DNA of 21,495 nucleotides from Roseiarcus sp035500275 (GTDB lineage: Bacteria; Pseudomonadota; Alphaproteobacteria; Rhizobiales; Beijerinckiaceae): assembly GCA_035500275.1 (NCBI GenBank), contig DATJXI010000062.1, forward strand, positions 1 through 21,495, read 5' to 3'. Under the pieces are notes generated by a model, which was not told where the DNA came from, searched no databases, and saw only the letters and a list, made by a program, of their open reading frames with translations. The translations under genes were made by a program, and so were the position numbers. This document shows positions 15,306 through 21,495 of the stretch, piece by piece. The first letter of the stretch is position 1. Each line of letters begins with the position of its first letter.

Positions 15306-16088
15306 ATGACCAGAAGCGACGGCTTGGGGACGGTTTCCGCGCGCGCGGCGGGACGCGTCGCCATCGTTACGATCGAGCGCCCCGAGCGGCGGAACGCCGT
15401 CGACTTGCGGACCGCGCGGGCGCTTTATGAGGCCTTCAAGCGCTTCGACGCCGATGAAGGCGCGGACGTCGCGATCCTCACCGGCGCCGGCGGCTATTTC
15501 TGCGCCGGCGCGGATCTCAACGCTCTCGCCGAGGGCGAGCCGAACCGCTTCGAGCCCGAGGGCGACTTCGGCCCGATGGGCCCGACGCGGCTCGCGCTCG
15601 CCAAACCGGTTATCGCGGCGATCGAGGGGCCGGCGGTCGCCGGCGGGTTGGAGCTTGCCCTCTGGTGCGACCTCAGGATCACGGCGCGCTCGGCCGTGTT
15701 CGGCGTCTTCAACCGCCGCTTCGGCGTGCCGCTCGTCGATCTCGGCACGATCCGCCTGCCGCGCATCGTCGGCCACGGGCGGGCGATGGAGCTTATCCTG
15801 ACCGGCCGCGCGATCGGCGCCGAGGAGGCGATGCGGATCGGCCTCGTCAATGAGATCGTCGCGGACGGCGAGGCGCTGAACCGCGCGCTCGCGCTCGCCG
15901 AGAGGCTGTGCGGCTTTCCGCAGAGCGCGATGCGCAACGACCGCCGGTCGGCGATCGAGCAATGGGGGCTTCCCCAATCCGCGGCGGCGCGCAACGAGAT
16001 CGCGCGCGGCCTGGCGACGCTCGAAAGCGGGGAGGCGCGCGCCGGCGCGGCGCGCTTCCGGGACGGCGCCGGCCGGGGCGGCGAGTAA
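15306..16088 (+). CDS. Enoyl-CoA hydratase/isomerase (crotonase) family protein
   Basis: Cytoplasmic crotonase-fold protein of 260 residues that should bind an acyl-CoA. Oxyanion-hole segments are present: GYFCAGADLNAL (about 63-74) and IEGPAVAGGLELALWCDLRI (about 106-125), the second carrying the glutamate equivalent to Glu144 of rat enoyl-CoA hydratase (Glu116 here). The place of the second catalytic glutamate (Glu164 in rat) reads FGVPLVDLGTIRLPRIVG, with Leu143 where PE is expected. A standard hydratase reaction is therefore doubtful. An isomerase, hydrolase or other crotonase activity is possible. It ends 90 bases before atpI on the same strand with no sign of functional linkage. Confidence 0.85.
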   Translation: MTRSDGLGTVSARAAGRVAIVTIERPERRNAVDLRTARALYEAFKRFDADEGADVAILTGAGGYFCAGADLNALAEGEPNRFEPEGDFGPMGPTRLALAKPVIAAIEGPAVAGGLELALWCDLRITARSAVFGVFNRRFGVPLVDLGTIRLPRIVGHGRAMELILTGRAIGAEEAMRIGLVNEIVADGEALNRALALAERLCGFPQSAMRNDRRSAIEQWGLPQSAAARNEIARGLATLESGEARAGAARFRDGAGRGGE

Positions 16089-16133
16089 TCAAGATCGGCG
16101 CGGGTTAGCGGAATGCGCCTCGCTCCATCCGTG

Positions 16134-16164
16134 TTGACGTAGGCGCCGCCCCGCACGATAGAAA
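16134..16164 (+). promoter_or_regulatory. Possible sigma-70 promoter of the atp operon
   Basis: TTGACG at 16134-16139 is followed by GATAGA (16157-16162, 17-base spacing) or TAGAAA (16159-16164, 19-base spacing), just before atpI. The -35 is a good match and the -10 only partial. The leader would be very short. Confidence 0.35.
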
Positions 16165-16178
16165 AAACAAGAGAGACC

Positions 16179-16511
16179 ATGCCCGACGACGAGGAGCGCC
16201 TGCAATCGGAGCTAGAGCGTCTGCGCGGGTCGCTTGCGCGGGCGCGCGAGAGCCGGGATGCCCGCGAACGGGGGCCAGAGCCCTCGGGGCCAACGTCAAG
16301 CGGCGACTCCGGCCTGTCAATGGGCCTGAGGGCCGCCAGCGAATTCGTCGCCGCCATCATCGTGGGCGCGGCGATCGGCTGGGGCCTGGACTGGCTCTTC
16401 GCGACGAAACCCCTCTTCACCATCGTCTTTTTCGTGATCGGGGTGGCGGCCGGAGTGTGGAACGTCATCCGCGCCACTTCCCCCAAAAGAGGGCCGAAAG
16501 GCGGCGCCTAG
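16179..16511 (+). CDS. atpI: F0F1 ATP synthase subunit I / AtpI (AtpZ-like) assembly protein
   Basis: Small membrane protein of 110 residues, first gene of the F0 operon and thought to help assemble the c-ring or import Mg2+. The first 45 residues are hydrophilic and Arg/Glu-rich (LQSELERLRGSLARARESRD). Two helices follow (about 55-72, ASEFVAAIIVGAAIGWGLDW, and about 77-97, PLFTIVFFVIGVAAGVWNVI) and a basic tail. This is the usual alphaproteobacterial AtpI pattern. It is followed by 137 bases, unusually long for this operon, containing a strong hairpin before atpB. Confidence 0.9.
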   Translation: MPDDEERLQSELERLRGSLARARESRDARERGPEPSGPTSSGDSGLSMGLRAASEFVAAIIVGAAIGWGLDWLFATKPLFTIVFFVIGVAAGVWNVIRATSPKRGPKGGA

Positions 16512-16576
16512 CCCCTTGTGTCGGACTAACGCCCCAGATAAAGACGTGCCCGCGCTCGGCTTTGGGGGCAGAGGAT

Positions 16577-16610
16577 TTTCGCTCGCTTGGGCGGCCCAAG
16601 CGCAGCGAAA
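16577..16610. repeat. Long hairpin between atpI and atpB
   Basis: CGCTTGGGC at 16584-16592 faces GCCCAAGCG at 16594-16602 across a single G. The stem continues outward with TTTCGCT (16577-16583) against AGCGAAA (16604-16610), broken only by one bulged C at 16603. That gives up to 16 paired positions in 34 bases. No T-tract follows on the plus strand, so it is not a simple terminator. It may be an RNA processing or stability element, or a protein site. Confidence 0.7.
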
Positions 16611-16648
16611 GGCAGCCCGGTCGGGCCGGATGACGAGGTTCAGTAAGA

Positions 16649-17419
16649 GTGGCCACCGAATCGGCGCCGGCGATCAATCCGATCGAACAATTCGCCATCC
16701 ATCCGGTCATTCCGATTCACATCGGGCGCTACGACTTCTCGCTTACGAACTCGGGCCTGTTCATGTTGCTCGCCGTCGCGTTGACGTGCCTGTTGACGGC
16801 GATCGGCGCGCGCGGCGGTTCGGGCGTTCCCGGCCGCCTGCAGGCGATGGCGGAGATGTCTTATGAATTTGTCGCCGGCATGGTGCGCTCGGCCGCCGGC
16901 GAGTCCGGGATGCAATTCTTCCCCTTCGTCTTCAGCATCTTCTTTTTCGTCCTGCTCTGCAATCTGCTCGGTTTCTTTCCCTTCTCCTTCACGGTGACGA
17001 GCCAGATCATCATCACGGTCGCGCTCGCGCTGATGGTGTTCCTGACCGTCGTCATTTACGGGGTCAAGGAGCACGGGACCCACTTTTTCAGCACGTTCGT
17101 GCCGCCGGGCGTGCCGATATACATCCTGCCGCTGGTGGTCGCGATCGAGATCGTCTCGTTCCTGTCGCGTCCGGTGAGTCACTCGGTGCGTTTGTTCGCC
17201 AACATGCTGGCGGGCCACATCACCCTCTATGTGTTCGGCGCTTTCGTCATCATGCTCCTCGGGGCCAGCGCGGTGATCAAGCCGTTCGCCATACTGCCTT
17301 TCGCCATGACGGTCGGGCTCGAGGCCCTCGAACTGCTCGTTGCGTTTCTGCAAGCTTACGTGTTCGCCATGCTCACTTGCATGTATCTGAACGACGCGCT
17401 TCACCCCGGCGGTCACTGA
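16649..17419 (+). CDS. atpB: F0F1 ATP synthase subunit a
   Basis: Membrane subunit that forms the proton half-channels of ATP synthase, 256 residues, starting at GTG 16649. The N-terminus (NPIEQFAIHPVIPIHIGRYD) is typical of alphaproteobacterial AtpB. Five or six helices follow, with LQAMAEMSYEFVAGMVRSAA, FPFVFSIFFFVLLCNLLGFF, and the conserved helix SRPVSHSVRLFANMLAGHIT containing the essential arginine (Arg181). The C-terminal helix LEALELLVAFLQAYVFAMLT holds the conserved Glu and Gln. A second gene for c and two for b subunits follow in order. Confidence 0.97.
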   Translation: MATESAPAINPIEQFAIHPVIPIHIGRYDFSLTNSGLFMLLAVALTCLLTAIGARGGSGVPGRLQAMAEMSYEFVAGMVRSAAGESGMQFFPFVFSIFFFVLLCNLLGFFPFSFTVTSQIIITVALALMVFLTVVIYGVKEHGTHFFSTFVPPGVPIYILPLVVAIEIVSFLSRPVSHSVRLFANMLAGHITLYVFGAFVIMLLGASAVIKPFAILPFAMTVGLEALELLVAFLQAYVFAMLTCMYLNDALHPGGH

Positions 17420-17455
17420 CCGGCGGGTGATGGAAAAGAAGAGCCCAATCGCAAC

Positions 17456-17460
17456 AGGAG
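17456..17460 (+). promoter_or_regulatory. Strong ribosome binding site of atpE
   Basis: AGGAG six bases before ATG 17467. It is stronger than the sites of the neighbouring atp genes, as expected for the subunit needed in the most copies. Confidence 0.6.
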
Positions 17461-17466
17461 CAAAGA

Positions 17467-17694
17467 ATGGATCCCGTCGCAGCCAAGTACATCGGGGCCG
17501 GGTTGGCCGCCATTGGGACCGGAGCAGCCGGCATCGGCGTGGGCACGCTGTTCGGCCACTTCCTGAACGGCGCGCTGCGCAACCCCTCGGCTGTCGACGG
17601 GCAGTTCGGCCGGCTCATCTTCGGCTTCGCGGTGACGGAAGCGCTCGGCATCTTCGCGCTTCTTATCTCGTTCCTGCTCTTGTTCGCGATCTAG
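17467..17694 (+). CDS. atpE: F0F1 ATP synthase subunit c
   Basis: Proteolipid of the rotor ring, 75 residues, two helices. The first is Gly-rich (YIGAGLAAIGTGAAGIGVG, about 8-26), the polar loop has the conserved Arg-Asn-Pro at 38-40 (GALRNPS), and the second helix (about 48-74) carries the proton-binding carboxylate Glu58 in FAVTEALGIFALL. The acid is Glu, with no sodium-binding pattern, so proton coupling is expected. A hairpin follows in the gap before the next gene. Confidence 0.97.
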   Translation: MDPVAAKYIGAGLAAIGTGAAGIGVGTLFGHFLNGALRNPSAVDGQFGRLIFGFAVTEALGIFALLISFLLLFAI

Positions 17695-17710
17695 GGAAAG
17701 GTTCGCAGTT

Positions 17711-17740
17711 CCCCTCGGCGCGCTGGGCGCCTTTCAGGGG
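17711..17740 (+). repeat. Hairpin between atpE and atpF'
   Basis: CCCCT-C-GGCGC (17711-17721) can pair with GCGCC-TTC-AGGGG (17728-17740), two five-pair stems separated by a small internal loop. It stands 16 bases after the atpE stop and 23 before the next start, with no T-tract. It could protect the atpE message from 3' decay or lower read-through into the b-subunit genes (inference). Confidence 0.5.
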
Positions 17741-17763
17741 CGGTTACGCGCTAAGGACCTGCA

Positions 17764-18309
17764 ATGGCTCAGACGGAAACGACCCAGACGGAAGTCGGTC
17801 ATGCCGGCGGGGAAGCACATTCGAGCTTCCCCCCATTTGACGCGACCACGTTTCCCTCCCAGCTTCTGTGGTTCTTCGTCGCCTTCGGCTTTCTCTACTG
17901 GTTCATGGCGAAGCGGGGACTGCCGCAGATCGGGGCGGTGATCGAGAGCCGGCGCGCCCGGATTGCGCGCGACCTCGATGACGCGACCGCGATGCAGCAG
18001 CGCGCCGACGCCGCCGCTGCCGCGCATGAGAAGACCCTCGCCAACGCTCGCGCCAAGGCCCAGGCCATGGCGCAGGCCGCGCGCGATCAAGCGTCGGCAG
18101 ACGCCGAAGCCAAGCGCCGGGCGCTGGAGGACCAGCTCGCCGCCCGACTCGCCGCGGCGGAGCGGGAGATCGCCGCTACGCGGGAGCGGGCGATGGCGAA
18201 CGTTGCGCAGATCGCCGAGGAGACCGCCGGCGCGATTGTCGAGCGCCTCGCTGGGCGCAGCGCCGATCCCGCCGCGGTCAAGTCGGCGATCAGGGCGACG
18301 CAGGCGTAA
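17764..18309 (+). CDS. atpF': F0F1 ATP synthase subunit b' (AtpF'/AtpG)
   Basis: One of two peripheral-stalk b-type subunits, 181 residues, longer than its partner. A hydrophilic start of about 28 residues is followed by one helix (FPSQLLWFFVAFGFLYWFMA, about 31-50), LPQIGAVIESRRARIARDLD, and then a long Ala/Glu/Arg coiled coil (about 60-180) that reaches F1. Having both b' and b is usual in alphaproteobacteria and photosynthetic bacteria. The next gene starts 13 bases after its stop. Confidence 0.93.
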   Translation: MAQTETTQTEVGHAGGEAHSSFPPFDATTFPSQLLWFFVAFGFLYWFMAKRGLPQIGAVIESRRARIARDLDDATAMQQRADAAAAAHEKTLANARAKAQAMAQAARDQASADAEAKRRALEDQLAARLAAAEREIAATRERAMANVAQIAEETAGAIVERLAGRSADPAAVKSAIRATQA

Positions 18310-18322
18310 ACGGATCACGCGC

Positions 18323-18802
18323 ATGGAAGCCGAATTCTTCGTCCTTCTCGCTTTCCTCGTCTTCGTCGGTGTCCTGATCTATTTCGGGGTGCACCGGACG
18401 GTGCTGAAGGCGCTCGACGCGCGCGGCGAGGCGATCCAGCTCGAGCTCGATCAGGCGGCCAAGCTGCGCGCCGAGGCGACCGCGCTTCTGGCGAGCTTCG
18501 AGCGAAAGAGCGCGGAGGCTGAGGCCAACGCCGCGGCGATCATCGCGGAAGCGCGCGCGCAGGCCGAGCAGCTCGCCACGGAGGCCGGCGAACGGATGAA
18601 CGAGTTCATCGCGCGCCGCACCAAGCAGGCCGAGGCCAAGATCGCGCTCGCCGAGGCGCAGGCCGCGGCCGACGTCCGCGCCGCCGCCGCCGATCGCGCC
18701 GCGAAGGCGGCCGAGGTCGTTCTGCGCGACCAGATGCAAGGCGCGCCGGGCGAGGAGCTCGTGTCGCGAGAGATCGCCGATCTTCGCGGCCGGCTGAACT
18801 GA
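18323..18802 (+). CDS. atpF: F0F1 ATP synthase subunit b
   Basis: Second b-type stalk subunit, 159 residues. It starts at the ATG 13 bases after the b' stop, and a longer open frame upstream overlaps b' and is rejected. N-terminal helix EFFVLLAFLVFVGVLIYFGV (about 4-23), then VLKALDARGEAIQLELDQAA and a long alanine-rich coiled coil ending LVSREIADLRGRLN. It closes the F0 gene group. The F1 genes (atpH-A-G-D-C) are not in this window, as in other alphaproteobacteria. Confidence 0.94.
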   Translation: MEAEFFVLLAFLVFVGVLIYFGVHRTVLKALDARGEAIQLELDQAAKLRAEATALLASFERKSAEAEANAAAIIAEARAQAEQLATEAGERMNEFIARRTKQAEAKIALAEAQAAADVRAAAADRAAKAAEVVLRDQMQGAPGEELVSREIADLRGRLN

Positions 18803-18913
18803 GGCGCCGCGGGCGGCCTGCCCCTTGATTTGAACACCGCGCCGCCGCATTGTCCCGGGCAAGGTCCGGGGCGCAAGTCCTGAACCGTTCGCGTCGCCGG
18901 AGGGCATAAAGAG

Positions 18914-19459
18914 ATGATCCGAGCCTTCATCGCCTTACTTGCCTTGTTGGGCTCGCTGACGCTGGCTGCGGCCGCCGGCGTCCCGGGACCAACGGACCTC
19001 GACATGTACGACACCCCTTCGGAAGGTCGATGGGCGCCGTTCTACGCCGACCTGCCGCTCTGTGACGATCCAAGCGTGCTCTCGACCATAACTTCGCGTT
19101 TCGACCAGACCGAGAACGAGTACTGGGGCGGGGTCTATTCGATCGGCGGTTATGAACGCGTGCGCGATATCGGCTTCCGCGCCAACGGCCTCGCTTACAT
19201 TCCCCGCCGCTACTGTGTCGCGCGGGCGCTCGTTTTCGACCCGAAAGCGCCGCCCCAGCTGAGGAAGCAGCACACCGTCGTTTATTCGATCGGCGCCGGC
19301 GAGGGCATCATCGGCATCTTCTGGGGCGTCGAGTGGTGCGTGGTCGGATTCGACCGCATGCTTGCGTACGCGCCCGACTGCTACGCGCTCCGGCCCATCC
19401 TCGAGCGCTGGATCGGCGAGTACAAGCATCCCGAATACGGGATCAAAGCCCGCTACTGA
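18914..19459 (+). CDS. Conserved secreted protein of unknown function with four cysteines
   Basis: A protein of 181 residues with a clear signal peptide (MIRAFIALLALLGSLTLAAA, cut near residue 21). The mature part contains PLCDDPSVLSTITSRF, YIPRRYCVARA, HTVVYSIGAGEGIIGIFWGV, EWCVVGFDRM and APDCYALRP, and these four cysteines could make two disulfides in the periplasm. I recall similar proteins in Rhizobiales, sometimes beside RNase T2, but the function is unknown to me. GGAGGG stands about nine bases before the ATG. It ends 11 bases before the RNase T2 gene, so the two are probably co-transcribed. Confidence 0.85.
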   Translation: MIRAFIALLALLGSLTLAAAAGVPGPTDLDMYDTPSEGRWAPFYADLPLCDDPSVLSTITSRFDQTENEYWGGVYSIGGYERVRDIGFRANGLAYIPRRYCVARALVFDPKAPPQLRKQHTVVYSIGAGEGIIGIFWGVEWCVVGFDRMLAYAPDCYALRPILERWIGEYKHPEYGIKARY

Positions 19460-19470
19460 AACTCTCGCCG

Positions 19471-20136
19471 ATGCGGGCGCGGATCGAGACGCTCGCGGCG
19501 GCCGGCGCTCTTCTTCTTGGTTTGACGCTCACCTCCGCGGCGGCAGGCGCGCCGTCCGCCGCTCCGGGGCCGTTCGACTATTACGTCTTGAGCCTCTCTT
19601 GGTCGCCGGCCTTCTGCGACCTCGGCGGGGCGGAGAAGTTCCCGGAGCAATGCGCAGCCGGCTCAGGCGCCGGCTTCGTCGTCCACGGCCTTTGGCCGAG
19701 CAATCGCATGAGCCTGGACCCTGAGGATTGCGGTCTCGACGACCGCGCCTCTCCCGCCGATCTCGCCGCCGCGCGCGGCCTCTATTTGTCCGAGGGCCTC
19801 GCGCGCTACGAGTACCTCAAGCATGGAACCTGCACGGGGCTCAGCGCCGCGGACTATTTTGCGACCGTCCGCTACGCGACCGACAAGATTGCGATCCCGC
19901 CGACTCTGAAGGCGCCGCGCGAATGGCTGCGGCTTTCGCCGCGCGACGTGGAGGACGCATTCATCGCCGCAAATCCGAATCTTCGACCGGAGAACATGGC
20001 CGTCGTCTGCGGGCGCGGCGAACTGGTCGAGGTGCGCATCTGCGTGTCCAAGGATATGAAGGCTTTCGCCGCCTGCCCCAGGGTCGCCGAGCATTCCTGC
20101 CGGCGCGGCGCCATCGAGGTGGCGCCGGTGCGCTGA
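19471..20136 (+). CDS. Secreted ribonuclease T2 family protein
   Basis: Endoribonuclease of 221 residues that cleaves RNA through a 2',3'-cyclic phosphate, exported by an N-terminal signal peptide (LAAAGALLLGLTLTSAAAGA, about 8-27). Both catalytic segments are present: CAS I as HGLWPSN (72-78) and CAS II as EYLKHGTC (114-121) with the Glu, Lys and His of the active site. Several cysteines (FCDLGG, QCAAG, DCGLDD, GTC, and two near the C-terminus) suit a disulfide-bonded periplasmic enzyme. The start is the ATG at 19471. The frame is open further up, but that part overlaps the preceding gene and lacks a signal sequence in the right place. Confidence 0.92.
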   Translation: MRARIETLAAAGALLLGLTLTSAAAGAPSAAPGPFDYYVLSLSWSPAFCDLGGAEKFPEQCAAGSGAGFVVHGLWPSNRMSLDPEDCGLDDRASPADLAAARGLYLSEGLARYEYLKHGTCTGLSAADYFATVRYATDKIAIPPTLKAPREWLRLSPRDVEDAFIAANPNLRPENMAVVCGRGELVEVRICVSKDMKAFAACPRVAEHSCRRGAIEVAPVR

Positions 20137-20155
20137 AGCGGCCCCTTGAGAGCTG

Positions 20156-21019
20156 ATGAACTACCGCCACGCCTTCCGCGCCGGAGGTTTCACGGACGTC
20201 GTCAAACACGCTGTGCTCGCGCGGATCCTCGTCTATCTCATCCGCAAGGACGCGCCGTTGCGCTTCATCGACACGCACGCCGGCGCCGGGCGTTATGACC
20301 TCAATAGCGCCGAGGCGAGGCGCTCGCCCGAGTGGCGCGACGGCGTCGCGCGCGTGCTCAAGAGCGCGCCGTCCGCGCCTGTCGCCGCGCTGCTCGAGCC
20401 GTATTTGCGCGCGATCGGGCCGCATGACGCCGAAGGCATGCCGCTCTCCTATCCGGGCTCGCCCGCAATCGCGCAGGCGCTCTTACGCTCGCACGACCGC
20501 ATCGCGCTCTCCGAGGCTCATCCGGAGGAGCGTGAGAAGCTCGTCGCGGCGCTCGGCCGCGACGATCGGCTCAGCATCGTCGGCACGGACGGCTATGCGG
20601 CGCTGAAAGCCTATATTCCGCCGAAGGAGCGGCGCGGCCTCGTCCTCATCGATCCCGCTTTCGAGGCGCCGGACGAGCTCGACCGCGAGCGCGCCGCGCT
20701 CGAAAAAGCGATCCGCAAATGGCCGACCGGGGTCTGTCTGGCGTGGCGGCCGATCCGGGAGGCGGCGGCCGACGCGCGCTTTCTCAACGCGCTCGCCGCG
20801 ACGGGGGCGCCGAACATGCTGCGGCTTGAGATCGATGTCGGGCGCGGCTTGACCGGCGCGCACGGGCAAGAGCCGCTCGCCCGCGCCGGGCTTCTCGTCG
20901 TCAATCCGCCGCACACGCTCTTCGACGAGGCGCGGGTCCTGTTGCCGTGGCTGTCGCAGCTTCTCGCCCGCCAGGGACGCGGGGGCTATGTCTGCGAATG
21001 GCTGACCGAGCCGCGATAG
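20156..21019 (+). CDS. rlmJ: 23S rRNA (adenine(2030)-N6)-methyltransferase RlmJ
   Basis: Methylates A2030 (E. coli numbering) of 23S rRNA using SAM. It has 287 residues, close to the family length. The N-terminus MNYRHAFRAGGFTDVVKHAV is diagnostic. The SAM-binding motif I is FIDTHAGAGRYDL (about 37-49), followed by YPGSPAIAQALLRSHDRIAL (about 99-118). Catalytic motif IV is LIDPAFEAPDEL, with DPAF at 166-169 where E. coli has DPPY. The C-terminus has LLVVNPPHTL and YVCEWLTEP. It starts 19 bases after the RNase T2 stop and is followed by a terminator. The altered motif is noted as a finding. Confidence 0.92.
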   Translation: MNYRHAFRAGGFTDVVKHAVLARILVYLIRKDAPLRFIDTHAGAGRYDLNSAEARRSPEWRDGVARVLKSAPSAPVAALLEPYLRAIGPHDAEGMPLSYPGSPAIAQALLRSHDRIALSEAHPEEREKLVAALGRDDRLSIVGTDGYAALKAYIPPKERRGLVLIDPAFEAPDELDRERAALEKAIRKWPTGVCLAWRPIREAAADARFLNALAATGAPNMLRLEIDVGRGLTGAHGQEPLARAGLLVVNPPHTLFDEARVLLPWLSQLLARQGRGGYVCEWLTEPR

Positions 21020-21085
21020 AGCAGCAAAAGCTGAGAGCCTCGACCGCACTGGGTTGAGGCAGACGCTAGGCAAGCAGCCGGCAAG

Positions 21086-21109
21086 AAAGGCCGCCGAAGG
21101 CGGCCTTTT
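21086..21109. terminator. Rho-independent terminator after rlmJ
   Basis: AAAGGCCGCC (21086-21095), loop GAA, GGCGGCCTTT (21099-21108) and one more T. A ten-pair stem with flanking A and T runs can act in both directions, ending rlmJ (plus) and the convergent PEP-CTERM gene (minus). Confidence 0.85.
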
Positions 21110-21131
21110 GAAAGAGCCTAAGACCTTGCAG

Positions 21132-21495
21132 CTACGCCGCCAGGGGTGAGCTCTTCTGCGATCCCCGGCGGCCGGCGAACCCGAGCCCAAGGAAGCCGAG
21201 CAGCATCAGGGCCCAAGTTGACGCTTCAGGGACGCTTGAACTCACGTTCGTGAAAACGAACTGAACGTCGTTATAGTCCAAATCCGCGCTGTCAGATGGC
21301 AAGTCCTCGAAGCCAATGTAGGCGCCGGCGGGAATCAATCCACTCCCAGCGAAAGAAGTCGAGTAGATGTGCTGCGCGCCATCCGAGTTCAGGCTCGGAT
21401 CAGAGTACCAAAAAGACGGAACCACCGGCGGTCCCTCAATGATCTGGTCGACGAAAGTCAACACGTCGCCCATGTGAGCGTTGCCGAGGACGATA
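21132..21495 (-). CDS. DUF4114-containing PEP-CTERM sorting domain protein (N-terminus outside window)
   Basis: The minus-strand frame is open to the right edge, so only the C-terminal 120 residues are seen. They begin IVLGNAHMGDVLTFVDQI, then YSDPSLNSDGAQHIYSTSFA and the DUF4114-like YIGFEDLPSDSADLDYNDVQ, probably a calcium-binding beta domain. The end is a PEP-CTERM tail: VPEASTWALMLLGFLGLGFA followed by GRRG, that is the PEP box (as PEA), one membrane helix and a basic anchor. Such proteins are exported and processed by an exosortase, usually for the cell surface or exopolysaccharide matrix. No exosortase gene is in this window. Confidence 0.85.
   Translation of the reverse strand, partial: IVLGNAHMGDVLTFVDQIIEGPPVVPSFWYSDPSLNSDGAQHIYSTSFAGSGLIPAGAYIGFEDLPSDSADLDYNDVQFVFTNVSSSVPEASTWALMLLGFLGLGFAGRRGSQKSSPLAA

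Noticed and set aside
15494..16486. Open frame of 330 codons on the minus strand over the crotonase gene and atpI.
   Set aside because: Ser/Arg/Pro-rich text without family resemblance, antisense to two recognised genes.
18803..18913. Possible terminator or RNA gene after atpF, with a CCCGG / CCGGG pairing around 18855-18872.
   Set aside because: The stem is short, has no T-tract, and is no better than chance in GC-rich DNA.

Overview
This is about 21.5 kb of high-GC chromosomal DNA from an alphaproteobacterium, most likely order Hyphomicrobiales (Rhizobiales). The evidence is the cytochrome c / kdsB / pheA neighbourhood, an F0 operon ordered atpI-B-E-F'-F and split from the F1 genes, a hopanoid side-chain cluster (hpnI-J-K-G), a Urt-type urea transporter and a PEP-CTERM protein. 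A methylotrophic or hopanoid-rich family such as Beijerinckiaceae or Methylocystaceae is possible, but that is an inference and nothing here fixes it.

Layout. 1-2168: the end of a urea ABC transporter operon (urtC partial, urtD, urtE). 2169-3665: a decayed stretch with a possible 42-codon frame, a 17-bp tandem duplication and a sulfotransferase-family pseudogene. 3666-5053: an AraC-type regulator and a small unknown protein. 5169-7471: membrane-anchored cytochrome c, divergent from kdsB-pheA, which overlap by one base. 7541-8731: an acyl delta-9 desaturase. 8752-13627, minus strand: a compact unit reading YkoP-like protein, hpnI, hpnJ, hpnK, hpnG. 13717-14982: a fragment of an AI-2E transporter gene and a DUF389 membrane protein in lower-GC DNA. 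15306-16088: a crotonase-fold protein. 16179-18802: atpI, atpB, atpE, atpF', atpF with notable intergenic hairpins. 18914-20136: a secreted cysteine-containing protein and an RNase T2. 20156-21019: rlmJ and a terminator. 21132 to the right edge: the C-terminal part of a DUF4114 / PEP-CTERM protein.

How the genes work together. HpnG is expected to take adenosylhopane to ribosylhopane. HpnI, HpnK and HpnJ are expected to convert bacteriohopanetetrol to its N-acetylglucosaminyl form, then the glucosamine form, then the cyclitol ether. The desaturase, the Kdo-activating enzyme KdsB and the hopanoid genes all serve the envelope. The atp genes encode the membrane sector of ATP synthase.

I did not find a convincing new defence or mobile system, CRISPR array, tRNA, rRNA or insertion sequence. 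The items most worth a second look are the uncharacterised first gene of the hopanoid unit, the two decayed genes with identifiable lesions, and the long hairpin between atpI and atpB.
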